Below are positions 44,540 to 54,989 of a stretch of 64,000 nucleotides of DNA, in pieces. Each line of letters begins with the position of its first letter. Positions within the stretch are counted from its first letter, which is position 1. Below the pieces are notes generated by a model, which was not told the DNA's origin, made no database searches, and saw only the letters and a program-made list of their open reading frames with translations. Position numbers and translations under genes: made by a program. The stretch lies in NCBI GenBank assembly GCA_946902875.1, contig OX336343.1, positions 22,367,596 to 22,431,595 on the forward strand, written 5' to 3'. The DNA is from Nematopogon swammerdamellus (taxonomy: Eukaryota; Arthropoda; Insecta; Lepidoptera; Adelidae).

Positions 44540-44984
44540 GTGATTTTTCTAAGTCCGAGAATCAGGGGGCGTGGCCTAATTTGGGGTGTACGTAGGGCTT
44601 CGAAGTCAGGGTTCAGCTCCAGGGTGCCAGGTCAGGGTGCTGCGCCCTTGGGATGTACGTAGGCCTTCGGAGTCAGGGTTCAGACCTTCGGATTCAGGAT
44701 TCAGACCTTAGGATTCAGGATTCAGGGTTCCAGATTCAGGGTTTCAGGTCCAGGGTGCTAGGTCAGGGTGCTGCGCCCCATCCATTTGAGGCGTACGTAG
44801 GCCTTCGGAGTCATGGTTCAGCTCCAGGGTGCTGCACCCCACCAGCATGGTTCCACATGCACCGAGGCTTCGCCCCTGCCCCCTACCCCACCCCCGCCCC
44901 TACCACCATCCGCCGCCTCTGCCACCCCTCCCCAGTATCGTCTGAGCGCTTCCCCGCCCCCTGCCTCCCCGCCCGTTCTCCGCG
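44540..44984 (+). repeat. Subterminal GC-rich phrase repeats, left arm
   Basis: Phrases 'cttcggagtcagggttcag', 'ggattcaggattcag', 'caggtcagggtgctgcgccc' recur many times, followed by a C-rich tract to 44,975. Related tracts lie at 46,735-46,835 and in the spacer at 50,284-50,488. Such repeats near element ends could be protein-binding or replication-associated. That role is inference. Confidence 0.7.
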
Positions 44985-45460
44985 GCTGACTCAGTATCTT
45001 TGGAATTTTACCTGTAGAGACGTGACGCCATTTGTTGTGACGTGACATCGGGTGGCAGGTTTTAACCTGTAGCAACCTGCAGGAACGACTTACCCCCCTA
45101 CCCATTAATATAAAGATAACGTAACAATGTTCTGTGAAATGTATTCATACTCAGCATGACTAAGGCATCGTCAGTCAGGTAGGTTGGAGCCTAATGGTGT
45201 AGGAATGCAGACATGGCTGACTCAATATCTTTGGAATTTTACCTGTAGAGACGTGACGCCATTTGTCGTGACGTGACATCGGGTGGCAGGTTTTATCCTG
45301 TAGCAACCTGCAGGAACGACTTACCCCCCCCCCCCCCCCCCCCCCCTACCCATTAATATAAAGATAACGTAACAATGTTCTGTGAAATGTTTTCATACTC
45401 AGCATGACTAAGGCATCGTTAGTCAGGTAGGTTGGAGCCTAATGGTGTAGGAATGCAGAC
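44985..45460 (+). repeat. Amplified 5' leader of the IAP-like gene, left arm
   Basis: Two tandem units of about 230-248 bp, each containing 'cattaatataaagataacgt' (TATA-like), 'cagcatgactaaggcatcgt', 'ggttggagcctaatggtgta' and, in the second unit, a pseudo-start at 45,213 that reads MADSISLEFYL then stop. The real gene start at 45,461 follows the second unit. A further copy with pseudo-start is at 46,874. Confidence 0.8.
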
Positions 45461-45829
45461 ATGGCTGACTCAATATCTTTAGAATTTTACCTGCGCTATT
45501 CGTCCGAGTCGGCAGGTCTACAAACATTCAACGATTGGCCACGCGCCCTCCGGCAGAAGCCTGAAGAAATTGTTAAGGCTGGGTTTTTCTACACTGGTTT
45601 TGGTGACAAAGTGGTGTGCTTTTACTGCGGAGGAACACTCAACCAGTGGCGACCGGAAGACACACCGTGGGAGGAGCACACGAGGCTAGACCGCTGCGCT
45701 TTCGTCTACATAATGAAGGGAGCTGACTTCGCCACAGTCAAAGCAAAAGGATTGGACGAGATCGACATTCCGAGCTATTCGCCATACCTGTATGCGCCAT
45801 CAGACGATGGAGCCTTTAACTTGAAATGA
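45461..45829 (+). CDS. Single-BIR inhibitor-of-apoptosis-like protein (left copy)
   Basis: 122 residues from ATG 45,461. A BIR domain fills residues 20-85: GLQTFNDWP, then AGFFYTGFGDKVVCFYCGG and W63-R-P-E-D-T-P-W-E-E-H. The zinc ligands Cys53, Cys56, His73 and Cys79 are present. The His-Cys gap is five residues, one fewer than usual. There is no RING domain and no second BIR, so it is shorter than most cellular or baculoviral IAPs. BIR proteins of this kind bind caspases or IAP antagonists and block cell death. That activity is inferred. A TATA-like 'ttaatataaag' lies 105 bp upstream. AATAAA follows at about 45,839. The mirror copy at 56,086-56,454 encodes the same protein. Confidence 0.85.
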   Translation: MADSISLEFYLRYSSESAGLQTFNDWPRALRQKPEEIVKAGFFYTGFGDKVVCFYCGGTLNQWRPEDTPWEEHTRLDRCAFVYIMKGADFATVKAKGLDEIDIPSYSPYLYAPSDDGAFNLK

Positions 45830-46026
45830 TTAATTTTCAATAAATATTTTTACATTTAACAGTGAATACATTTATTTCAACCCACCCACACCCATAAATG
45901 AAACAAAAGTTAGCAGAAATGTTTATTTATTTTCACAAATCTTAATGCTAAAGTGTACATGATATATGTTTTAGAAAAGTCACTTAAACCCATTATTTAC
46001 ATAAATGGGGCAACCTAAGTTTCGTC

Positions 46027-46115
46027 AGCAAATATTTATTTCTTGGTCAGGTCTATGATGGTTGTTTTAAAGATGATGATGATGGCGTGGTAGATAGGTT
46101 AGAAATCAGCTTGCT
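46027..46115 (-). pseudogene. Decayed leader of the OB-like gene, left arm
   Basis: On the minus strand 'gctgatttctaacctatcta' and 'acaaccatcatagacctgac' match the 5' leader and first codons of the gene at 48,018, but the start ATG has become ATA and the frame stops after a few codons. Confidence 0.65.
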
Positions 46116-46253
46116 GTCGCGCTGGTTAATGGTGATATGTATGATGGCCCATTACCTCTGAGAAAAAATTGTATTGGATGTTGTCAGAATATTTTAATTT
46201 TTCATGACATATTTTATTATTTAATTTACGTACAAAGTGGAAATCTTATACTC

Positions 46254-46670
46254 TTAATCTATTTGTATAACATTTTGCTGCGCATCTAACATTTGCGTAA
46301 CGATATTGGCTATAGCGGAAATTATCCTTCGCTCATATTGGGTTAGCTCTGGGGTCTGCTGCACAATGCCTAACGTTGGCGATTGATGCTGCTGAGTGAT
46401 CCAATCTGAAGATTGCAATGTGCACACGTTTGATGTTGGATCTTGCTTGTGCGATGTCAGCGGTGATGGCGGCTGCTGTTGATGTGTAGGCGAATAGTAT
46501 GCAGATGAGTATCGCGGTGGAGATGTCGCTGGTAGAGGTGGCGATGGTGAATAATTCATCAGGGTATACGTAGGTGAGCCGTAGGTGGGTGAGTATCGCG
46601 TTGGATATATCGTTGGTGGAGATGTAGGTGGTGAATTAAGCAGCGGTGAGTCTTGCGCAAGCGAACCCAC
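46254..46670 (-). CDS. Ser/Pro/Tyr-rich ORF (left copy)
   Basis: An open frame of 138 codons whose first codon here is GTG. The first in-frame ATG is codon 38 (46,559), giving 101 residues. The N-terminal half repeats YSPT/SPTY/SPP motifs, reminiscent of RNA polymerase II tail heptads or a disordered structural protein. The C-terminal part (LTQYERRIISAIANIVTQML) is helix-like. An upstream exon may supply the start. I cannot assign a function. The mirror copy is at 55,245-55,661. An AATAAA-type signal follows the stop at about 46,220 (minus). Confidence 0.5.
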   Translation of the reverse strand: MGSLAQDSPLLNSPPTSPPTIYPTRYSPTYGSPTYTLMNYSPSPPLPATSPPRYSSAYYSPTHQQQPPSPLTSHKQDPTSNVCTLQSSDWITQQHQSPTLGIVQQTPELTQYERRIISAIANIVTQMLDAQQNVIQID

Positions 46671-46839
46671 CCAACTTATGAGTGGTGGTGCGGAAATGTA
46701 TTAGTGTTTTTCAAACTGTGGATAGCGAAGCCAGTGCTAGGTCAGGGTGCTGCGCCCCACCAGCGTGGTTCCACTGGCACCGAGGCTTCGCCCCTTCCCC
46801 TACCCCGCCCCGCCCCTGCCACCCCCCTCCGCCAGTCAG

Positions 46840-46925
46840 GTAGGTTGGAGCCTAATGGTGTAGGAATGCAGACATGGCTGACTCAATATCTTTGGAATTT
46901 TACCTGTAGAGACGTGACGTAATGT
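46840..46925 (+). repeat. Further copy of the IAP leader, left arm
   Basis: 'Caggtaggttggagcctaat' to the pseudo-start at 46,874 (MADSISLEFYL, stop) and 'gtagagacgtgacg'. It lies 1 kb downstream of the real gene. Confidence 0.75.
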
Positions 46926-47019
46926 AGTACCACTCCAACCTATCGTCCTGTGAGTTACACCGAGTCGAGATCGAGGAGGTGAAAGCTCATGCCACTCGGT
47001 GTGCGAGTTGGACTCGCAC

Positions 47020-47870
47020 TTGGTCGGGAAACTGGCTCGGTTGACTATATCAACTACAACCTACAGTTATACGTTTATCCTACAGTTGGTGAAAGCTGCA
47101 AGTTGAAATCAAACTTATTACAATGGTTCAAGGTACATTATTTATGTTTGATTCCTGCCTACGTGCCGGAGTACCTAGCGTGTTAATACTTGCTTACAGT
47201 GTGACTCATTTAGGGATGAACAATTAGAAATTGTGGTGTGAAGGGTGGTTGGTGAAAGCTGCAAGTTGAAATCAAACTTATTACAATGGCTCAAGGTACA
47301 TTATTTATGTTTGATTCCTGCCTACGTGCCGGAGTACCTAGCGTGTTAATACTTGCTTACAGTGTGACTCATTTAGCGATGAACAATTAGAAATTGTGAA
47401 CTGGGGTTGACAAAAGAGCTCATTAGTGGTAGATACCAAGGGATCGCTCACATGCAACGTAGATTGAGACTTGTTGAAACATACCAATTGTTGTGGAGAT
47501 ATTTTTAAATGTAAAATGTTCTTAGTGCAACTATTGTGAAAGATAACTGATGTCTGGGGATGAACAAAAGAGCTCATTACTGGAAGGTATCAGCGGGTCG
47601 CTCACAGGTGACGCAGCGCAGGTTGAGACTTGCAGAAACATGAAAATGTTTGGTGAAATTATTTAAAAGTAATATCGCGCTGTGATAAAGTGTAGGTAAG
47701 TCGACCCTTCCCACAACAGCCATTATTAAAGATAATAGACGTCTTTGGGGGTTGAACAAAAGAGCTCTGTACTGGGAAAAACCAACGGGTCCATCTCGTT
47801 CGACGCAGATTGAGACTTGTAGAAACATGAAAATGTTTGACAAATTTTTAAAGTAAAATATTTTTATTTA
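47020..47870 (+). repeat. Tandem repeats of the left arm
   Basis: Two copies of a 164-bp unit (47,086 and 47,250: 'ggtgaaagctgcaagttgaa ... caattagaaattgtg') are followed by three diverged units around 'gaacaaaagagctcattact ... gattgagacttg.agaaacat' (47,405; 47,562; 47,753). Open frames here are by-products of the repeats. Mirror at 54,045-54,830. Confidence 0.7.
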
Positions 47871-48017
47871 TCTATATAGCTCATGTTTATAAGACTGAGC
47901 GCACAATTTTAGTAAAACAGTTCGATCGCAGCAGCACGCCGACTTGTATCTCTACACACCACAGTGAGCTGATTTCTAAATATCGACCACACCCACATCA
48001 TCTTCACACCAACCATC

Positions 48018-48323
48018 ATGGACCTAACCAAGATCAACGAAGCGGGCAAGCGAGCCTTCCTGGAGACGCGGAAACTCGCCATCTTGGAGATTGGAAAACT
48101 CTACCGAGTGACCGACTTGCGCAAAGTTGCAACCAAATACGGAGATCGCATTGTAGCTGACATCGATGAGACTTTCTGCGTCTTCCTACCCAAGCGGATG
48201 ATCGACGCCTTCAACAAGGATGGGAAGATGTTCGAAGATATGGTTGAAGCTAGCAGAGAAAACATGCTTGGGCTGAAATACCTTGGTGGGACGTACAATG
48301 CTATCGAGTTCGATAGTATGTAA
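48018..48323 (+). CDS. 101-residue possible OB-fold, ssDNA-binding-like protein (left copy)
   Basis: An intact frame from ATG 48,018 (context ccatcATGG). After a helix (NEAGKRAFLETRKLAILE) comes a strand-rich core: LYRVTDLRKVATKYGDRIVA, then FCVFLPKRM, a helix, and LKYLGGTYNAIEFDS. I recognise the KYG-R-V...FLP-R pattern from small proteins dispersed in invertebrate genomes. The beta pattern suggests an OB fold and DNA binding, but that is inference. A TATA-like 'tatctatatagctc' is at about 47,870, about 145 bp upstream. AATAAA signals lie at 48,381 and 48,434. Identical mirror copy at 53,592-53,897. Confidence 0.7.
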   Translation: MDLTKINEAGKRAFLETRKLAILEIGKLYRVTDLRKVATKYGDRIVADIDETFCVFLPKRMIDAFNKDGKMFEDMVEASRENMLGLKYLGGTYNAIEFDSM

Positions 48324-48778
48324 GAAGAGGGCGTGGAAATGTATGTGGAATACCAACGTTTTAGCTGTACGATTTTAGAAATAAAAAATTTTGTCTAAGA
48401 TATGTACTGTGTATTAAGGAAAATAACCTTATGTAATAAAGCTTATAATTGAACAATATTTTTTAATTTTCATACCCAACCGCACTAGATAATACCAAGG
48501 TATATAGTTATTAGTTCCTTAGTAAGAAACTCTAACAATTTTGTGAATCATCAAAATGTATTTCACTAAGGTTGGAAACAAAAGATTAAAAATTGTGGGA
48601 ATTCTTTTCATAGCTTCAGCCCACAACTTTACCTGCGCACATGTAGGTACTTCTGGCATGAGGGGGCTGCTTCTAGATTAGGAAAGGTGGGTTGACGCTT
48701 GAGTTTAAATAATATTATTTCGAGGCATCATTTAAAATTGAAACGTCGTGCAAGCAAGTTCTCAAAGAAATCAACATC

Positions 48779-48928
48779 ATGGGAGTGACCGCCAAATGGC
48801 GAATTAACAGCGCCGCGCAAGTGCAGGGGGCCATCGTGCGGCACAACAGTGGAAAATTCAATGATGGCGAGCTGTATCGCTGTATTCAGCTAACCTATTC
48901 TTCAGGTGAGATATATTTGTCATTATAA
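48779..48928 (+). CDS. Short exon-like ORF (left copy)
   Basis: ATG 48,779 opens a 49-codon frame (MGVTAKWRINSAAQVQGAIV ...ELYRCIQLTYSSGE). A good 5' splice site, TCAG|GTGAGATA, lies at about 48,905, so the true product may continue in a further exon that I cannot find. Mirror at 52,987-53,136. In the spacer copy 22-25 bases of this ORF are deleted. Family unknown. Confidence 0.4.
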   Translation: MGVTAKWRINSAAQVQGAIVRHNSGKFNDGELYRCIQLTYSSGEIYLSL

Positions 48929-49014
48929 TATATATTTTATACACACCACTTTTTTACAGAATCACAATGTTTACTCGATGTGAACCTATTATACCTTATC
49001 ACTATTTGATCATT

Positions 49015-49290
49015 GTCAGCCTCGGTAGCTCAGTGGTGTGTCAACAGCTGTAAAGCAACCCTGGGTGCGGATAGTGCTGAGATGGGTGATTGATCACTCA
49101 TCCGTTGGAGGCTGACCGTGGTTCGGATCCTACGTTAAACTGTAGGATAAACGTATAACTGTAGGTTGTAGTTGATATAGTCAACCGAGCCAGTTTCCCG
49201 ACCAAGTGCGAGTCCAACTCGCACACCGAGGGTTCCGTATCACCATATCATGGTCAGCACCACTCACGCCATTAGTTATAATGCTTCATA
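49015..49290 (+). repeat. SINE-A and GTTCCG repeat scraps inside the left arm
   Basis: 49,015-49,150 is a SINE-A head (gtcagcctcggtagctcagt ... ccgtggttcggatcc). 49,195-49,290 is a 'gaccaagtgcgagtccaact' repeat. The same scraps occur in the right arm (52,625-52,900) and the spacer (51,190-51,459), so they predate the duplication. Confidence 0.7.
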
Positions 49291-50280
49291 CACTACTATT
49301 TTGGCGCCTATATTTATTATTAAGACCTATACTCAGGGCATTGAGGTGTACCAATGGGTTAAAAAAAAGCTGAAATCGGCACTCTTGTTAGCACAAAAGG
49401 GCCATTGACGATTTAAAAAAAAAAAAAATGTTTAGTCGTTTTATGAATCTCTTTTCTAATTTTATTTATTGCTGCGTTGTATTTAGTCATATTATTTTAT
49501 TGTGTTGTTACTTTCTGTATTATTCTGTTTTTGCTATACTTTGTGTTATTATAAGGTATTATTTTAAAGTTGTTATTTGTAGTGTTAGTCATTTGTTTGT
49601 TTATTGATAGAAAAAGGTACTGTGCTTATGTTAGGTTAGCACCATTGTTACATTATCATATCTACCTAAGGGTAGACCGGGCAGGATCTACCTGAGATGG
49701 GGCCTGGCGGCGAAGCTTTACAAGCGCAATTGTTCAGCCGGAAGCCGGAGCCGGTGGGGTAGCACGTTAAATTTATTAACATTTTATTAGGTAATAATTA
49801 CTCCAATTAAGTACTCTATTAAACTGATATGAAACTTAGACGATAATATTTCTAAAAATGATTTTGATTGCTCCAATTAAAACAAGAATTACATTTATTG
49901 AAGTTTTATTAGGTACCTATTAATTATCCCCATTAACCTGATAAGACCCTTAGCCTACAGAAAACGTTCAACGAGCCAACATTTCCGAGAGTTGGTGGAT
50001 GACTCAAGATTCGGGAAGCATGATACCGGATTCGGGAATCATGAATTGGAGCCCAGGAGGGGGCGAGGGTAGCGGAGCGGGGGTAGCGGGGGTGGGGTGG
50101 CACGCTAAATTAATATTTTTTTTTATTAGGTATTAATTACCCCAATTAACTACTCTATTAAACTGATATGAAGCTTAGGCGGTAACATTTCTAAAAATTA
50201 TTTTAATTACTCCATTTAAAACGAGAATTACATTTATTGACGTTTTATTAGGTATTAATTACCCCAATTAACTGACAAAT

Positions 50281-51633
50281 TGATGGGGCGCAGCACCTTG
50301 ACCTGGCACCCTGGAGCTGAACCCTGACTACGATCGGGCGGCAGGGATACTGCGGAGGGGTGAAGGCTGGGGCGGGTGGGGGTGGCAGGGGCGGGGCGGG
50401 GTAGGGGGAAGGGGCGAAGCCTCGTTGCCAGTGGAACCACGCTGGTGGGGCGCAGCACCCTGACCTAGCACCCTGGACCTGAACCCTGCGGAAATGTTGG
50501 CTCGTTGAACGTTTTCTGTAGGCTAAGGGTCTTATCAGGTTAATGGGGATAATTAATAGGTACCTAATAAAACTTCAATAAATGTAATTCTTGTTTTAAT
50601 TGGCGCAATCAAAATAATTTTTAGAAATATTACCGCCTAAGTTTCATATCAGTTTAATAGAGTAGTTAATTGGAGTAATTATTACCTAATAAAATGTTAA
50701 TAAATTTAACGTGCTACCCCACCGGCTCCGGCTTCCGGCTGAACAATTGCGCTTGTAAAGCTTCGCCGCCAGGCCCCATCTCAGGTAGATCCTGCTCGGT
50801 CTACCCTTAGGTAGATATGATAATGTAACAATGGTGCTAACCTAACATAAGCACAGTACCTTTTTCTATCAATAAACAAACAAATGACTAACACTATAAA
50901 TAACTTTAAAATAATACCTTATAATAACACAAAGGATAGCAAAAACAGAATAATACATAAAGTAACAACACAATAAAATAATATAACTAAATACAACGCA
51001 GCAATAAATAAAATTTGAAAAGAGATACATAAAACGACAAAACATTAATTTTTTTTTTTAAATCGTCAATGGCCCTTTTGTGCTAACAAGAGTGCCGATT
51101 TCAGATTTTTTTTAACACATTGGTACACCTCAATGCCCTGAGTATAGGTCTTAATAATAAATATAGGTGCCAAAATAGTAGTGTATGAAGCATTATAACT
51201 AATGGCGTGAGTGGTGCTGACCATGATATGGTGATACGGAACCCTCGGTGTGCGAGTTGGACTCGCACTTGGTCGGGAAACTGGCTCGGTTGACTATATC
51301 AACTACAACCTACAGTTATACGTTTATCCTACAGTTTAACGTAGGATCCGAACCACGGTCAGCCTCCAACGGATGAGTGATCAATCACCCATCTCAGCAC
51401 TATCCGCACCCAGGGTTGCTTTACAGCTGTTGGCACACCACTGAGCTACCGAGGCTGACAATGATCAAATAGTGATAAGGTATAATAGGTCCACAACGAG
51501 TAAACATTGTGATTCTGTAAAAAAAGTGGTGTGTATAAAATATATATTATAATGACAAATATATCTCACCTGAAGAATAGGTTAGCTGAATACAGCGATA
51601 CAGCTCTTGTGCCGCACGATGGACCCCTGCACT
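50281..51633. repeat. Spacer of the palindrome: GC tract plus third partial arm copy
   Basis: 50,284-50,488 is a GC-rich tract related to the element's subterminal repeats. 50,489-51,632 is a direct, more diverged copy of right-arm 51,928-53,096, with a 22-25-base deletion near 51,606. The unit is therefore present three times, two in the same orientation. Confidence 0.8.
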
Positions 51634-52986
51634 ATTTGTCAGTTAATTGGGGTAATTAATACCTAATAAAACGTCAATAAATGTAATTCTCGTTTTAATT
51701 GGAGTAATTAAAATAATTTTTAGAAATGTTACCGCCTAAGCTTCATATCAGTTTAATAGAGTAGTTAATTGGGGTAATTAAAACCTAATAAAAAAAAATT
51801 ATTAATTTAGCGTGCCACCCCACCCCCGCTACCCCCGCTCCGCTACCCTCGCCACCTCCTGGGCTCCAATTCATGATTCCCGAATCCGGTATCATGCTTC
51901 CCGAATCTTGAGTCATCCACCAACTCTCGGAAATGTTGGCTCGTTGAACGTTTTCTGTAGGCTAAGGGTCTTATCAGGTTAATGGGGATAATTAATAGGT
52001 ACCTAATAAAACTTCAATAAATGTAATTCTTGTTTTAATTGGAGCAATCAAAATCATTTTTAGAAATATTATCGTCTAAGTTTCATATCAGTTTAATAGA
52101 GTACTTAATTGGAGTAATTATTACCTAATAAAATGTTAATAAATTTAACGTGCTACCCCACCGGCTCCGGCTTCCGGCTGAACAATTGCGCTTGTAAAGC
52201 TTCGCCGCCAGGCCCCATCTCAGGTAGATCCTGCCCGGTCTACCCTTAGGTAGATATGATAATGTAACAATGGTGCTAACCTAACATAAGCACAGTACCT
52301 TTTTCTATCAATAAACAAACAAATGACTAACACTACAAATAACAACTTTAAAATAATACCTTATAATAACACAAAGTATAGCAAAAACAGAATAATACAA
52401 AAAGTAACAACACAATAAAATAATATGACTAAATACAACGCAGCAATAAATAAAATTAGAAAAGAGATACATAAAACGACTAAACATTTTTTTTTTTTTT
52501 AAATCGTCAATGGCCCTTTTGTGCTAACAAGAGTGCCGATTTCAGCTTTTTTTTAACCCATTGGTACACCTCAATGCCCTGAGTATAGGTCTTAATAATA
52601 AATATAGGCGCCAAAATAGTAGTGTATGAAGCATTATAACTAATGGCGTGAGTGGTGCTGACCATGATATGGTGATACGGAACCCTCGGTGTGCGAGTTG
52701 GACTCGCACTTGGTCGGGAAACTGGCTCGGTTGACTATATCAACTACAACCTACAGTTATACGTTTATCCTACAGTTTAACGTAGGATCCGAACCACGGT
52801 CAGCCTCCAACGGATGAGTGATCAATCACCCATCTCAGCACTATCCGCACCCAGGGTTGCTTTACAGCTGTTGACACACCACTGAGCTACCGAGGCTGAC
52901 AATGATCAAATAGTGATAAGGTATAATAGGTTCACATCGAGTAAACATTGTGATTCTGTAAAAAAGTGGTGTGTATAAAATATATA

Positions 52987-53136
52987 TTATAATGACAAAT
53001 ATATCTCACCTGAAGAATAGGTTAGCTGAATACAGCGATACAGCTCGCCATCATTGAATTTTCCACTGTTGTGCCGCACGATGGCCCCCTGCACTTGCGC
53101 GGCGCTGTTAATTCGCCATTTGGCGGTCACTCCCAT
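52987..53136 (-). CDS. Short exon-like ORF (right copy)
   Basis: Mirror of 48,779-48,928, with the same start and the same 5' splice-like site. Unknown family. Confidence 0.4.
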   Translation of the reverse strand: MGVTAKWRINSAAQVQGAIVRHNSGKFNDGELYRCIQLTYSSGEIYLSL

Positions 53137-53591
53137 GATGTTGATTTCTTTGAGAACTTGCTTGCACGACGTTTCAATTTTAAATGATGCCTCGAAATAA
53201 TATTATTTAAACTCAAGCGTCAACCCACCTTTCCTAATCTAGAAGCAGCCCCCTCATGCCAGAAGTACCTACATGTGCGCAGATAAAGTTGTGGGCTGAA
53301 GCTATGAAAAGAATTCCCACAATTTTTAATCTTTTGTTTCCAACCTTAGTGAAATACATTTTGATGATTCACAAAATTGTTAGAGTTTCTTACTAAGGAA
53401 CTAATAACTATATACCTTGGTATTATCTAGTGCGGTTGGGTATGAAAATTAAAAAATATTGTTCAATTATAAGCTTTATTACATAAGGTTATTTTCCTTA
53501 ATACACAGTACATATCTTAGACAAAATTTTTTATTTCTAAAATCGTACAGCTAAAACGTTGGTATTCCACATACATTTCCACGCCCTCTTC

Positions 53592-53897
53592 TTACATACT
53601 ATCGAACTCGATAGCATTGTACGTCCCACCAAGGTATTTCAGCCCAAGCATGTTTTCTCTGCTAGCTTCAACCATATCTTCGAACATCTTCCCATCCTTG
53701 TTGAAGGCGTCGATCATCCGCTTGGGTAGGAAGACGCAGAAAGTCTCATCGATGTCAGCTACAATGCGATCTCCGTATTTGGTTGCAACTTTGCGCAAGT
53801 CGGTCACTCGGTAGAGTTTTCCAATCTCCAAGATGGCGAGTTTCCGCGTCTCCAGGAAGGCTCGCTTGCCCGCTTCGTTGATCTTGGTTAGGTCCAT
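53592..53897 (-). CDS. Possible OB-fold protein (right copy)
   Basis: Encodes the same 101 residues as 48,018-48,323. Both copies are intact with their leaders and AATAAA signals, so neither shows decay. Confidence 0.7.
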   Translation of the reverse strand: MDLTKINEAGKRAFLETRKLAILEIGKLYRVTDLRKVATKYGDRIVADIDETFCVFLPKRMIDAFNKDGKMFEDMVEASRENMLGLKYLGGTYNAIEFDSM

Positions 53898-54044
53898 GAT
53901 GGTTGGTGTGAAGATGATGTGGGTGTGGTCGATATTTAGAAATCAGCTCACTGTGGTGTGTAGAGATACAAGTCGGCGTGCTGCTGCGATCGAACTGTTT
54001 TACTAAAATTGTGCGCTCAGTCTTATAAACATGAGCTATATAGA

Positions 54045-54830
54045 TAAATAAAAATATTTTACTTTAAAAATTTGTCAAACATTTTCATGTTTCTACAAGT
54101 CTCAATCTGCGTCGAACGAGATGGACCCGTTGGTTTTTCCCAGTACAGAGCTCTTTTGTTCAACCCCCAAAGACGTCTATTATCTTTAATAATGGCTGTT
54201 GTGGGAAGGGTCGACTTACCTACACTTTATCACAGCGCGATATTACTTTTAAATAATTTCACCAAACATTTTCATGTTTCTGCAAGTCTCAACCTGCGCT
54301 GCGTCACCTGTGAGCGACCCGCTGATACCTTCCAGTAATGAGCTCTTTTGTTCATCCCCAGACATCAGTTATCTTTCACAATAGTTGCACTAAGAACATT
54401 TTACATTTAAAAATATCTCCACAACAATTGGTATGTTTCAACAAGTCTCAATCTACGTTGCATGTGAGCGATCCCTTGGTATCTACCACTAATGAGCTCT
54501 TTTGTCAACCCCAGTTCACAATTTCTAATTGTTCATCGCTAAATGAGTCACACTGTAAGCAAGTATTAACACGCTAGGTACTCCGGCACGTAGGCAGGAA
54601 TCAAACATAAATAATGTACCTTGAGCCATTGTAATAAGTTTGATTTCAACTTGCAGCTTTCACCAACCACCCTTCACACCACAATTTCTAATTGTTCATC
54701 CCTAAATGAGTCACACTGTAAGCAAGTATTAACACGCTAGGTACTCCGGCACGTAGGCAGGAATCAAACATAAATAATGTACCTTGAACCATTGTAATAA
54801 GTTTGATTTCAACTTGCAGCTTTCACCAAC
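54045..54830 (-). repeat. Tandem repeats of the right arm
   Basis: Mirror of 47,020-47,870. Confidence 0.7.
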
Positions 54831-54989
54831 TGTAGGATAAACGTATAACTGTAGGTTGTAGTTGATATAGTCAACCGAGCCAGTTTCCCGACCAAGTGCG
54901 AGTCCAACTCGCACACCGAGTGGCATGAGCTTTCACCTCCTCGATCTCGACTCGGTGTAACTCACAGGACGATAGGTTGGAGTGGTACT

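Larger units (their letters stand above)
44506..50280 (+). repeat. Left arm of the palindrome
   Basis: Inverse of 51,634-57,406 with very few differences. Those I checked: 45,391 (t against a), 46,925 (t against a), 48,632 (c against t), 50,061 (g against t), and a C-run of 23 (45,324-45,346) against 20 in the right arm. Spot checks suggest well over 99% identity. Confidence 0.9.

Noticed and set aside
47338..47843. Minus-strand proteins of 79 and 88 residues in the palindrome arm
   Set aside because: They read through tandem DNA repeats and share no domain. The mirror copies add no independent support.
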